64,000 nucleotides of DNA from Lepturacanthus savala. Its lineage: Eukaryota > Chordata > Actinopteri > Scombriformes > Trichiuridae. The notes under the pieces are model-generated. The model was not told the DNA's origin, did not search any database, and was given only the letters and a program-made list of their open reading frames with translations. Positions 45,386 through 58,530 of this stretch are shown piece by piece. Positions within the stretch are counted from its first letter, which is position 1, and the number at the start of each line of letters is the position of its first letter. A program made the position numbers and the translations under genes. Location: contig CM060478.1 of assembly GCA_030544235.1 (NCBI GenBank), positions 395,227-459,226 of the forward strand, in the 5' to 3' direction.

Positions 45386-46159
45386 AACGATTATTACAGT
45401 AGGTTAACTCACAGTAGTCAGAGTTATAATACCATTCATCACCTAATGCTGTAAATACAACTGAAAGCACAATATTTAATTAATCGATTACTTTTTAAAC
45501 ATTTATTTTACAGTAAAGACACGTTACTCCAAACAGAAGTGCAGTACTTTTAATGTGAAAAACAATGAGTCAGTAACTTCCTGGAGAATTTCTGCCAGTT
45601 TTAAGGTTTTACTGAATATTCAACTTGAATTGTACTGAATATAATCTATGAATAGTCTCAGTGTTGTATTTCCTCCCTGTAAACACAGTTGTTTAAACAC
45701 ATACAGGATTCACATTATTAAACCATAATAATAAATACAACTACTTTTAAATCACACTCATCACTTAATAATTGGATAAATAGTATATTGTATAAATTGT
45801 CCACTATAATATACTTCTCTATGTTTAAAGCTTGAATAAGATAAAGTTGGGTTAGACTCTTTGATATTAGCAAAACTTTTTATTTCTTTATTTTTGTGAG
45901 AAAATAAGTCACTGGAATTTATTAAAAAATTCAAAAACCACCAAAACAGCCACTAAACAACAATGTGACTGCAGCATCTAGAACTAAAATACATCCAGGA
46001 CATCTGTTAACACCTGAAGATAAAGAACCTTTTAGGTTTGATGAGTTGAGTTTTAAAACTTAAATTCATGTGTTGATTCAACATTTTCATGAATTATTCC
46101 TTTTTGTTTAAAGCTATAAAAGAATAATAATAAAAACACGAAAAAAAACTACTAAGGAA

Positions 46160-47518
46160 CGTCACGTGACATCATGGTAACGTCACGTGACATCATGGTA
46201 ACGTCACCTGACATCATGGTAACGTCACGTGACATCATGGTAACGTCACCTGACATCATGGTAACGTCACCTGACATCATGGTAACGTCACCTGACATCA
46301 TGGTAACGTCACGTGACATCATGGTAACGTCACCTGACATCATGGTAACGTCACCTGACATCATGGTAACGTCACCTGACATCATGGTAACGTCACCTGA
46401 CATCATGGTAACGTCACCTGACATCATGGTAACGTCACGTGACATCATGGTAACGTCACGTGACATCATGGTAACGTCACCTGACATCATGGTAACGTCA
46501 CCTGACATCATGGTAACGTCACCTGACATCATGGTAACGTCACCTGACATCATGGTAACGTCACGTGACATCATGGTAACGTCACGTGACATCATGGTAA
46601 CGTCACCTGACATCATGGTAACGTCACATGACATGTGACATCATGTGATGTCATGGTAACATCATGTGTCGTCATGGTAACATCATGTGATGTCATGGTA
46701 ACATCATGTGCACCATGGTAACATCATGTGCACCATGGTAACATCACGTGACGTCATGGTAACGTCATGGGCAACATGGTAACATCATATGACGTAATGG
46801 TAACATCATATGATGTCATGGTAACATCATGTGATGTCATGGTAACATCATGTGTCGTCATGGTAACATCATGTGCAACATGGTAACATCACGTGACATC
46901 ATGGTAACATCATGTGACGTCATAGTAACATCATGTGACATCATGGTAACATCATATGATGTAATGGTGACATGTGACATCATGGTAACATCATGTGACA
47001 TCATGGTAACATCATGTGATGTCATGGTAACATCATGTGCAACATGGTAACATCACGTGACGTCATGGTAACGTCATGGGCAACATGGTAACATCATGTG
47101 ACGTCATGGTAACATCATATGACGTAATGGTAACATCATATGACGTCATGGTAACATCATATGACGTCATGGTAACATCATATGACGTAATGGTAACATC
47201 ATATGACGTCATGGTAACATCATGTGCAACATGGTAACATCATGTGACATCATGGTAACGTCACCTGACATCATGGTAACATCACATGGCGTCATTGTAA
47301 CATTACGTGATGTCATTGTACCGTCACATGCAACATGGTAACGTCACATGCAACATGGTAACGTCACGTGACGTCATGGTAACATTAATTGACGTCGTTG
47401 TACCGTCACATGCAGTATGGTAACGTCACATGACGTCATTGTACCATCACGTGCAACATGGTAACGTCACATGACGTCATGGTAACGTCACGTGACGTCA
47501 TGGTAACATCACGTGATG
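46160..47518. repeat. 21-bp satellite of CACGTGACATCATGGTAACG units
   Basis: Regular from 46160 to 46640 (GTCACGTGAC or GTCACCTGAC plus ATCATGGTAAC), then degenerate with TGACGTCATGG and GTGCAACATGG variants to 47518. Both strands stay open over about 460 bases only because the unit is a multiple of three. Confidence 0.95.
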
Positions 47519-47519
47519 T

Positions 47520-48150
47520 TATGCTGTAGTTTTTAAAAAATGGTGGAAAATATTTCTACAGTCAAAATAAAGTTTAAAACATTAACGTGATTCTTGATAT
47601 AAAAAAGCAAAAAAACAAAAGGGGCAACAGTAAATTATCCATGATCAGCTGATCGTCAGATGTTGCCGTGGAGACATTCTTGTTTGTAATCTCATAGTGA
47701 ACTCTGCCTCCCCAACAATCACAACAATGAATTGTAACAGGCATCGATTCGTGTTTTCTTTTTGTGCATTTCACAGAATCCACTCCACTGAAATGTCAGC
47801 ACATTTGGATGTAAACCCAGTCACTGCCTGTTCCATGTGTGTGTTTCCCATGTTTCAACTACGGTAGTTCCTTCACTGGATTGTTGGTTTGGCTCTGCAA
47901 ACCTTGAAAATAGGAAAAACTTCCAAAAAATATATATATATATCCTTTAAACGCTGCAAATTTGACTGTCAAATGCGTCAACAAGCTCCAGTCCAGTTGA
48001 ATTCTTCTCGAATTCAATCAAGTTTGGTCTTCAAGGACTCGGTTTGTGTCTTTTTTCAAGTTGGCAAACATCAAACAGCTGAAAAAGACGTTTTTATCAT
48101 ATTTTGAGGCACAAGGATTAAATAGAGGCTTCTATATGTGCCAAGTGCAG
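47520..48150. other. Intergenic, nothing recognised
   Basis: AT-rich sequence between the satellite and the connexin poly(A) signal. No frame with a domain is seen on either strand. Confidence 0.5.
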
Positions 48151-48151
48151 G

Positions 48152-48157
48152 TTTATT
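48152..48157 (-). terminator. Poly(A) signal AATAAA of the connexin gene
   Basis: TTTATT on the plus strand lies 32 bases after the connexin stop codon, giving a very short 3' UTR. Confidence 0.6.
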
Positions 48158-48188
48158 GTGAATATTTCTAGGTTCTTTTGTCTTATTT

Positions 48189-51100
48189 CTAGATGGCGAG
48201 GTCGTCCGCCCTCGTCCGGCTGCTGGTTCCGCTGGTTTTGCTGAATCTGCGTTTGTCTTTCTGAGAGAGGCCTCCGTCTTGGATTTGGGGGCAGCTGGTC
48301 TCTCTGGTCCCGGGGCTGTAGCAGCTGGTCTTCAGGTAGTCCTCTTCCTGGACCAGACCACCGCTGCCCGACTTCTGCCATCCAGGAGAGTAGCAGCTCA
48401 TCCGGTGGAGGCTTCCGTCCATGTTGTGCCTCTCAGCGGCCATGTTGTCAGAGTTCTGCTGGTTGGCGAGGTTATGGTTGGGAAAAGGGAGGGGCAGGAA
48501 GTGGGCAGAGCCGGTCATGCATTGGCTGAAGTCCGGAGGCGGGGTGGACGGCAGCGGAGGAGATAGGGAGAGCTGCCGGGCCAGAGGAGCATGAGTAGGA
48601 CAGATGGCCTTCCTGGAGAAGAAGAATCGCCTGAAACAAAGGGTTTCATACAATTGTTAACCACAAAAATCACATTATAACCAGGGCTGTAGCCACCAAT
48701 GAGAAGGTCATGACCTCTTTTTTTATTTAAGTTTTATTTCATTTAATTCATTATTCACCTTAGGCTAGGGGTGACAAACATGTCTACACTATCTGGAGAA
48801 CCTGGACGGCATTAATGATGACAGGTAAGTAAAGTGTTACCCAGATATCCCTATAGGTTGTTACAGATATCTCTATAGGTTGTTACAGATATCTCTATAG
48901 GTTGTTACAGATATCTCTATAGGTTGTTACAGATATCTCTATAGGTTGTTACAGATATCTCTATAGGTTGTTACAGCAGATATCTCTATAGGTTGTTACA
49001 GATATCTCTATAGGTTGTTACAGATATCCCTATATGTTGTTACAGATATCCCTATAGGTTGTTACAGCAGATATCTATATGTTGTTACAGATATCCCTAT
49101 AGGTTGTTACAGCAGATATCTATATGTTGTTACAGATATCTCTATAGGTTGTTACAGATATCTCTATAGGTTGTTACAGATATCCCTATAGGTTGTTACA
49201 GATATCCCTATAGGTTGTTACAGATATACCTATAGGTTGTTACAGCAGATATCTATATGTTGTTACAGATATCTCTATAGGTTGTTACAGCAGATATCTC
49301 TATAGGTTGTTACAGATATCTCTATAGGTTGTTACAGCAGATATCTCTATAGGTTGTTACAGATATCTCTATAGGTTGTTACAGATATCCCTATAGGTTG
49401 TTATAGATATCTCTATAGGTTGTTACAGATATCTCTATAGGTTGTTATAGATATCTCTATATGTTGTTACAGATATCTCTATAGGTTGTTACAGATATCC
49501 CTATAGGTTGTTATAGATATCTCTATAGGTTGTTACAGATATCTCTATAGGTTGTTACAGATATCTCTATAGGTTGTTACAGCAGATATCTCTATAGGTT
49601 GTTATAGATATCTCTATAGGTTGTTACAGATATCTCTATAGGTTGTTACAGCAGATATCTCTATAGGTTGTTACAGATATCTCTATAGGTTGTTACAGCA
49701 GATATCTCTATAGGTTGTTACAGATATCTCTATAGGTTGTTACAGATATCTCTATAGGTTGTTACAGATATCTCTATAGGTTGTTACAGATATCCCTATA
49801 GGTTGTTTCCACTAGTCACAGTTACATATATATGAAATGAAAGATGAAAAAACGTGTAATTATGACTCGTCAGAAAAACGTTGTTGATATCAACAATGTT
49901 AATTCAGGATAGTCAAATTTATCCTTTAAATGTCTTGACATGAATTACTATTATTGGTAATCCAGTTATAGATATACATAATTAACATTTACATTTACAG
50001 TGGATATCTGGAAGTGAATTGTAGATGTCTGTGATGACAAACCTCAGTTCAACCAAATGCGTGAATACAAATCAGAATATTTAAATTGTTGAAATTATCA
50101 ATTTTTATGAATTTGACACTGTAACTCTGTCATTGTCATAACTTGCATTCATATATAGAATCAAATTGTATTTGTATAGAGCATCTTTGTAATTTATACA
50201 TTTTAACTTAGGTAGTGTATTTTATAGAAAGGCCCCAGGGACTAACCTTGGCTATATACCCCATATACAAAGGAACAGTACTGTGTTTCTGTAACTATTA
50301 ACTCATGTATATACACATGCTAGCTTAACTATGACAGTGTGTATATTGTATATTAGGTATAGAGTTGGGCTATGGTCCTGCCTGGTGGAGCTCCCACCTG
50401 CAGCCATGTCTCCAGGCCAAGTGATGCAGCTCCAGGACACTGAGGACCAGAGAAACCGCCGACACAGCCAACATGAACACGATGAAGACGTTCTTCTCTG
50501 TGGGCCTGGAGACGTAGCAGTTGACCGGATGTGGACAGGGCCAAGCCTAAAGAGAGGAAGGACAATCGCTGTGCACCCGAATGTGATGCTTTATGTATTA
50601 AATATTTAAAAATAATGGTCTAATATGTTGTTTTACCTTGCAGACATGCAGGGGATTGAGGAAGATTCCATACATGAAGTACTGGAGACAAAGAAACACC
50701 ACCTGTCCATGAGATGGGATGAAAAGACAACGTTAAGATAAAATGTCCAACAACATTATCATTTTACATTATCAGCTTAATTTAAACTTTAAAATTCAAG
50801 ATGAGGAAACTTTCTTCATCCTAAATTCTATAGAAAATAGATCTAAAATATTGACTTTACCAATATGCAGCACTGTGATTATTTGGACCAATCAGTGAAG
50901 CCTCATAGTGTTTGTACGTTTTCTTCTTCTTCTACAGTGGAGCTCTAAGGCAACCCATAGGACTGTAGGACATGTCAATAACTAACTCTCCAGCGCCACC
51001 AACTGGTAAAAGTTGGAGGGAGACAGATTTTTTCGCCATTTTGGATTTTATCAAAAACACTTCAAAGGTTTCACAGGTCACAAATGTTGTCTGGTTGACG

Positions 51101-54100
51101 TCTGGCCCTTTGATGGTAGTATCACACCACACCACTTACAGAGGGGACACAACCAATTTGGTGCAATTTGACCCCTAGGGGACGCTACCATAGCAAAAAC
51201 GTGTTCTGGCTCATATCTCATGATGTGTTTGGGTCACATTCATAATGTGGGTCGTTCCATTTTTAAGGTCAGCGTTTGGCCGCCATATTGGATTTGATCA
51301 AAATCACCAAACATATTCCACTGACCACATGTTTTGGCCGATCTCCACCAAACGTGACGAAATGTGATGATTATGTGATTTTATTGTCTGTCGAAGCTTT
51401 CAGCCGTCAGAGCCAATCAGATTTGAAGGAGAAGCCGAACAAACAGGAAGTCATCTCTCAGCCAAACTTTGTTGTATCAACGTCAAACTTCTTGTGGGCG
51501 TCTATGGCTGTCTCTCTGGGCTAACTTGATTCCGTTGCCGTGGCAACCTAGGCCTCATTGATGTATTTACCTCCATGATGCTGCGTATCAGTATACTCAG
51601 TATGTAGGTCTGCAGCAGTGCTCCCCTCAGACGTAATCCACCCATTGATGGACCTTCTCTTTTCTCCTTCCCTTCATCCTTCTCGTCTTTCCTCCTGTGT
51701 TTTTCTCCTTCTTGCCCTCCTCCCGGGTCCTCCTCTCCCCCTCCGCCGTCTCCTTCTTGCTCCTCTCTGCGCCTCCTCTTCTCCTCCCTGCGGACGATAT
51801 GCATGGCGTGGCCCATGTAGATCAGACTGGGAGTGGACACGAACACGATCTGGAGAACCTGGACGACATGAGACGCTTTTTTAAATCAAAGGTGAGTGAA
51901 CCTCATGGTTAAAGAACCGGCTAATACTGCCTGGATGTTTATTTTGTCCACAAATTTTACATCAAACATGCGGCCCGGGGACCAGAACCAGCCCGCTAAC
52001 TGCTCCAATCTGGTCCATTGGGTGATGGTACAACGTGTTTCTTCTGAGAAAACTTCACCTGCTGCTGAACCTCTTAACTTCCTCTTAAATTACCACTTAC
52101 CACTTAAATTTATTTATTTGCATTAAGATTTTTGGACTTTGTCAGGTACCCGTAGTTTAACAAAATAAGAAAAAAATGTTTCCAGTACATTATAAAATGT
52201 TCTGGTTTAAAGTGTTACGAGTGTGGTCTTCAGGTCAGTTTTGAGCCGGTTATAAAAATAAGAATATAAACTAGGGATGAAACTGAAGTTATAAGAGAAC
52301 TGACAGCAAACACAATAACGGACAGTTACTTATATTTATTATTCTCTTGAGGTTCATTTTATCACTTTTTAAAATCAAAATTGAAGTGTAAACTGACAGA
52401 AAAAGGCCCAGAGACCCACAACTACAAATATTACAGCTGATTTAAGACACGGGTCAAAACTGACCCTTTAAGAAAAGATCCAACGTCCCAAATGACCCCG
52501 AGACATGTTGGACACAAACCAAACCAGCTTCAGTCGTATTGATCTGTTGATTTAACTGTTTTCATCTTTTTTATTCACCAATTTTTAAAAAATGTATTAC
52601 TTATGACTTTTTTAAATATAAAATAATTATTTAATCATTTCAAGGTTCTTTTTTGATCTTGGTTTAATCTTGTTTTAAGACATGATTACATGGTTCTTTC
52701 TTTATATTTGACTATGTATTTATTGCTATGCATAGCTCTTTATATTAAATTAAATTTCCTGAGTCCTACTCACACAACTCTGGACACATCTGGGATGTTT
52801 TCTCCTCATGTTTCCCTGCATTATTAAAATGAATACGCTACTTATTAAAATGAATATGCTACTTATTAAAATGAATACGCTACTTATTAAAATGAATACG
52901 CTACTTATTAAAATGAATACGCTACTTATTAAAATGAATACGCTACTTATTAAAATGAATACGCGACGTTACTCAGCTCCTACCCAGTATCGTATATGTG
53001 CTATAGGGAAGGCCTGGTCGTAGCAGACGTTCTCGCAGCCCGGCTGTTCAGTGTCACAGTCAAAATCTTCCTGTTCGTCGCCCCAAGACGACTCAGCAGC
53101 CGTCCCCAGAACCAGGATCCTAAAGACGAACAGGATGGTCAACCACACCTGAGGACAGAAAACACCACCACATGTTGTAGTAGAGTAGCTAGTATGTAGT
53201 TATAGCTACTAGTTATAGTAGTTAGTATGTAGTTATAGTTACTAGTTATAGTATAGTAGTTAGTATATAGTTATAGTAACTAGTTATAGTATAGTAGTTA
53301 GTATATAGTTATAGTAACTAGTTATAGTATAGTAGTTAGTATATAGTTATAGTAACTAGTTATAGTATAGTAGTTAGTATATAGTTATAGTAACTAGTTA
53401 TAGTATAGTAGTTAGTATATAGTTATAGTTACTAGTTATAGTATAGTAGTTAGTATATAGTTATAGTAACTAGTTATAGTATAGTAGTTAGTATATAGTT
53501 ATAGTTACTAGTTATAGTATAGTAGTTAGTATATAGTTATAGCTACTAGTTATAGTAGTTAGTATATAGTTATAGTAACTAGTTATAGTATAGTAGTTAG
53601 TATATAGTTATAGTTACTAGTTATAGTATAGTAGTTAGTATATAGTTATAGTAACTAGTTATAGTATAGTAGTTAGTATATAGTTATAGTAACTAGTTAT
53701 AGTATAGTAGTTATTATATAGTTATAGTAACTAGTTATAGTATAGTAGTTAGTATATAGTTATAGTTACTAGTTATAGTATAGTAGTTAGTATATAGTTA
53801 TAGTAACTAGTTATAGTATAGTAGTTAGTATATAGTTATATTAACTAGTTATAGTATAGTAGTTAGTATATAGTTATAGTTACTAGTTATAGTATAGTAG
53901 TTAGTATATAGTTATAGTAACTAGTTATAGTATAGTAGTTAGTATATAGTTATATTAACTAGTTATAGTATAGTAGTTAGTATATAGTTATAGTAACTAG
54001 TTATAGTATAGTAGTTAGTATATAGTTATATTAACTAGTTATAGTATAGTAGTTAGTATATAGTTATAGTTACTAGTTATAGTATAGTAGTTAGTATATA

Positions 54101-56578
54101 GTTATAGTAACTAGTTATAGTATAGTAGTTAGTATATAGTTATAGTTACTAGTTATAGTATAGTAGTTAGTATATAGTTATAGTAACTAGTTATAGTATA
54201 GTAGTTAGTATATAGTTATAGTTACTAGTTATAGTATAGTAGTTAGTATATAGTTATAGTTACTAGTTATAGTATAGTAGTTAGTATATAGTTATAGTTA
54301 CTAGTTATAGTATAGTAGTTAGTATATAGTTATAGTAACTAGTTATAGTATAGTAGTTAGTATATAGTTATAGTATAGTAGTTAGTATATAGTTATAGTT
54401 ACTAGTTATAGTATAGTAGTTAGTATATAGTTATAGTAACTAGTTATAGTATAGTAGTTAGTATATAGTTATAGTTACTAGTTATAGTATAGTAGTTAGT
54501 ATATAGTTATAGTAACTAGTTATAGTATAGTAGTTAGTATATAGTTATAGTTACTAGTTATAGTATAGTAGTTAGTATATAGTTATAGTTACTATTTATA
54601 GTATAGTAGTTAGTATATAGTTATAGTTACTAGTTATAGTATAGTAGTTAGTATATAGTTATAGTTACTAGTTATAGTATAGTAGTTAGTATATAGTTAT
54701 AGTAACTAGTTATAGTATAGTAGTTAGTATATAGTTATAGTTACTAGTTATAGTATAGTAGTTAGTATATAGTTATAGTTACTAGTTATAGTATAGTAGT
54801 TAGTATATAGTTATAGTTACTAGTTATAGTATAGTAGTTAGTATATAGTTATAGTTACTAGTTATAGTATAGTAGTTAGTATATAGTTATAGTAACTAGT
54901 TATAGTATAGTAGTTAGTATATAGTTATAGTAACTAGTTATAGTATAGTAGTTAGTATATAGTTATAGTTACTAGTTATAGTATAGTAGTTAGTATATAG
55001 TTATAGTTACTAGTTATAGTATAGTAGTTAGTATATAGTTATAGTTACTAGTTATAGTATAGTAGTTAGTATATAGTTATAGTTACTAGTTATAGTATAG
55101 TAGTTAGTATATAGTTATAGTTACTAGTTATAGTATAGTAGTTAGTATATAGTTATAGTTACTAGTTATAGTATAGTAGTTAGTATATAGTTATAGTTAC
55201 TAGTTATAGTATAGTAGTTAGTATATAGTTATAGTAACTAGTTATAGTATAGTAGTTAGTATATAGTTATAGTATAGTAGTTAGTATATAGTTATAGTTA
55301 CTAGTTATAGTATAGTAGTTAGTATATAGTTATAGTAACTAGTTATAGTATAGTAGTTAGTATATAGTTATAGTTACTAGTTATAGTATAGTAGTTAGTA
55401 TATAGTTATAGTTACTAGTTATAGTATAGTAGTTAGTATATAGTTATAGTAACTAGTTATAGTATAGTAGTTAGTATATAGTTATAGTTACTAGTTATAG
55501 TATAGTAGTTAGTATATAGTTATAGTTACTAGTTATAGTATAGTAGTTAGTATATAGTTATAGTAACTAGTTATAGTATAGTAGTTAGTATATAGTTATA
55601 GTTACTAGTTATAGTATAGTAGTTAGTATATAGTTATAGTTACTAGTTATAGTATAGTAGTTAGTATATAGTTATAGTTACTAGTTATAGTATAGTAGTT
55701 AGTATATAGTTATAGTAACTAGTTATAGTATAGTAGTTAGTATATAGTTATAGCTACTAGTTATAGTAGTTAGTATATAGTTATAGTAACTAGTTATAGT
55801 ATAGTAGTTAGTATATAGTTATAGTTACTAGTTATAGTATAGTAGTTAGTATATAGTTATAGCTACTAGTTATAGTAGTTAGTATATAGTTATAGTAACT
55901 AGTTATAGTATAGTAGTTAGTATATAGTTATAGTAACTAGTTATAGTATAGTAGTTAGTATATAGTTATAGTTACTAGTTATAGTATAGTAGTTAGTATA
56001 TAGTTATAGTAACTAGTTATAGTATAGTAGTTAGTATATAGTTATATTAACTAGTTATAGTATAGTAGTTAGTATATAGTTATAGTTACTAGTTATAGTA
56101 TAGTAGTTAGTATATAGTTATAGTTACTAGTTATAGTATAGTAGTTAGTATATAGTTATAGTTACTAGTTATAGTATAGTAGTTAGTATATAGTTATAGT
56201 AACTAGTTATAGTATAGTAGTTAGTATATAGTTATAGTAACTAGTTATAGTATAGTAGTTAGTATATAGTTATAGTAACTAGTTATAGTATAGTAGTTAG
56301 TATATAGTTATAGTTACTAGTTATAGTATAGTAGTTAGTATATAGTTATAGTAACTAGTTATAGTATAGTAGTTAGTATATAGTTATAGTTACTAGTTAT
56401 AGTATAGTAGTTAGTATATAGTTATAGTAACTAGTTATAGTATAGTAGTTAGTATATAGTTATAGTTACTAGTTACAGTATAGTAGTTAGTATATAGTTA
56501 TATTAACTAGTTATAGTAGTTAGTATATAGTTATAGTTACTAGTTACAGTATAGTAGTTAGTATATAGTTACTAGTGT

Positions 56579-56657
<79 letters not shown>

Positions 56658-56728
56658 ACCTTGCCGATGGACGTTGAGTGTTCTTGCACTTCCTCCAGGA
56701 AGTTCCCCAGCAGGCTCCAGTCGGCCAT
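48189..56728 (-). CDS. Alpha-type connexin (gap-junction protein), six coding exons
   Basis: Minus-strand exons: 56728-56660, 53148-52984, 51858-51571, 50702-50637, 50546-50398, 48630-48189, totalling 392 residues. All introns are GT/AG and phases agree. Connexins form hexameric channels that join into gap junctions. N-terminus MADWSLLGNFLEEVQ; TM1 about 24-45. Loop E1 has CDTEQPGCENVC with Cys 54, 61 and 65. TM2 starts VLQIVFVSTPSLIYMGHA. The cytoplasmic loop is long and strongly charged. TM3 spans the exon 3-4 border. Loop E2, CKAWPCPHPVNCYVSRP, has Cys 195, 200 and 206. TM4 is VFIVFMLAVSAVSLVLSVLE. The tail ends RADDLAI, a PDZ-ligand form known in alpha connexins. TM2 and TM4 wording is closest, from memory, to the Cx46/Cx50 (gja3/gja8) group; the exact subtype is open. 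Most vertebrate connexins have an uninterrupted coding exon, so five coding introns are unusual. Confidence 0.88.
48835..49810. repeat. 22-bp satellite in connexin intron 5
   Basis: About 43 units containing GATATCTCTATAGGTTGTTA, with CCC variants and an occasional extra GCA. GATATC is palindromic. The following 49811-50390 is AT-rich with no feature. Confidence 0.95.
50880..51545. mobile_element. Unclassified fish dispersed repeat in connexin intron 3
   Basis: Contains CTCTCCAGCGCCACCAACTGG, CGCCATTTTGGATTTTATCA and GGCCGCCATATTGGATTTGA. Such phrasing is common in fish non-coding repeats. No frame or terminal repeats are found. Confidence 0.35.
51956..52020. mobile_element. hAT-type terminal fragment in connexin intron 2
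   Basis: CATCAAACATGCGGCCCGGG, then CCAGAACCAGCCCGCTAACTG, is the reverse complement of the right end of the element at 30136-31175. Only this end is visible. The rest of intron 2 (52021-52820) shows no feature. Confidence 0.55.
52826..52968. repeat. 21-bp repeat, seven copies, beside connexin exon 2
   Basis: Near-perfect units of ATTAAAATGAATACGCTACT plus T. The array ends 15 bases before the exon 2 donor side (52984). Confidence 0.95.
53175..56580. repeat. 3.4-kb 38-bp satellite filling connexin intron 1
   Basis: About 88 units. Each joins GTAGTTAGTATATAGTTATA with GTAACTAGTTATAGTATA; the main variant is GTTACTAGTT in place of GTAACTAGTT. A few units are shortened. It takes up about 97 percent of the intron (53149-56659). 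Confidence 0.97.
56585..56656. repeat. (GT)n microsatellite touching the connexin exon 1 donor
   Basis: The GT run (CA on the coding strand) lies 3 bases beyond the exon 1 border at 56660, so the intron begins GTAAACACAC and continues as CA repeats. Confidence 0.97.
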
Positions 56729-56794
56729 GACCAATCACGGACCTTCACGGTATCGCTCCGCAGGTGCAAGGCTCACCTGGAGGAGCAGGAACAG

Positions 56795-56825
56795 GGTTAA
56801 CCCTTAACCCTTAACCCTAACCCGG
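56795..56825. repeat. Short telomere-like run upstream of the connexin start
   Basis: GGTTAACCCTTAACCCTTAA then CCCTAACCC, about 70 bases upstream of the connexin ATG. 56826-57420 shows AT-rich sequence without features. Confidence 0.7.
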
Positions 56826-57425
56826 GTCAGGTGAGTGGATCTGAACCCTCGGTGTCTGACCTGCTGCTTCTCTCTGCTGTTAAACCCTCACGTTGGGATC
56901 ATTTCAGGTTAATTAACTTGGTGTTTCTGGTCTAATTTAACGTTCCATTGAGACTCATCATAACGACTGTGATAATATTTTATTATATATATTATCATCT
57001 CTGGTTTTTATCAACAAAACTTCATGTTAACATAACAGCTTTTAAACTTCTATTAGTTATTTGTGGCCTGAACTGATACATCTGGAATTAAAGTTCTATA
57101 AAAGACAATATGTGGATTATTTTGACTGTAACTAATAATCAGATGAGTCGACTGTTTATCACACAATACTTTGGTTATGTTGTGAAATGTGTTTTAAAAC
57201 CATTTAACATGTTTATACAGTCACAAAAAATCATAGAGAACCCAAAACTACACGTGACATATTCACAATATTACAAATCACGTCTTAATACGTATAATAT
57301 ATTAAAAACAACTAACGAGAAGAATACAAGTACATCAGACTCAGCACATATAGAATCACTATGACGACAAACAAAGTCTCCTCCATTCATTTCCAATGAC
57401 CAGGAACACCAGGAGTCAACAAAGG

Positions 57426-57972
57426 TTAACCCCTTGACCTCCAGCCCTTCTTTATGTTTAGGACATCCCCATAGTCAGTAGGTTATATCTGGAATAAACA
57501 CAGAGATGTTGGTCGACACTAAACGAACATTTATTGATCTCAAATAAACATTTTCATCCCAAAACAGCAACAAAAAAACACAGTTTTTGTTTGTCGCTTC
57601 AAACAAGTGACTTTTTACTGTAGTGTTTTTTGGCTGCTAGTTTACTGAGTTTTTGTCATAAAGCTACACTGATGGTACCGTTGGACTCGTCACAGTCTCA
57701 GCTTTCATATGAGATGTCATTTGTTTGTATAACATGAAGTATCAGAGCGCTAGCCATCAAAATGTGGAGAGTGGGTTGGCTTTATGATCGTATACCGATT
57801 TTCATATTAGTTAATTAATTAGCTTGGTGTTGGAGTTGTGTTTGGTGTGTGTAAATATGACTTATATGTGCTTGTAGTGGAGTTTCTCCTGTTTAATTTG
57901 ATGTATAGCTTCACTATATTTGTACATGATTAGTGCAGCAATCTCAGAGGAACCTGGAGTTTAACGGGTTAA
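57426..57972. mobile_element. piggyBac-like MITE, copy 1
   Basis: 547 bp bounded by TTAA on both sides. The left end CCCCTTGACCTCCAG and the reverse complement of the right end, CCCGTTAAACTCCAG, agree at 12 of 15 positions. TTAA duplication with CCC termini is the hallmark of piggyBac elements. There is no transposase frame, so it is non-autonomous. 57973-58400 shows no other feature. Confidence 0.65.
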
Positions 57973-58403
57973 AGTCATTGATTAATTAATGCCATTTATT
58001 TTCTGCTGAAAGTCACAGAATCTGATCAAATTAATCGTGTTTTTCAAAGACTAAAAAACTTTTCAAGGTTCAGATTTGACCAGGATCACAACCTGCTCTG
58101 ATCTGACCAGGTTGGTTGATCGATTGGCTGTCTGATTGGTTTATTGGTTGATTGATTGACTGTATTGTCCCTGTATTTTGGCTGCAGACTTCGCCTGTAA
58201 AAGACATGTTTGCATCTCAATAGGACCGACTTGATAAAATAAAGGCAAAATAAAAAGTAAAACAAAAAAAACGAGGGTTAAAGAGAGTAGAATGGTCGCG
58301 ACCCCTCCCCCGACCCCATTAATAAAAACGTCTGTTTTAGCTTCTCTCTCTGTTTCCCACAGTCCTTTCTGTCTGTGTGGAAGGAAAACTAGACGTCTAC
58401 TGT

Positions 58404-58530
<127 letters not shown>

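Noticed and set aside
46152..46638. Frames MVTSRDI and MMSGDVT repeated
   Set aside because: 21-bp satellite in triplets, open on both strands, without further coding signals.
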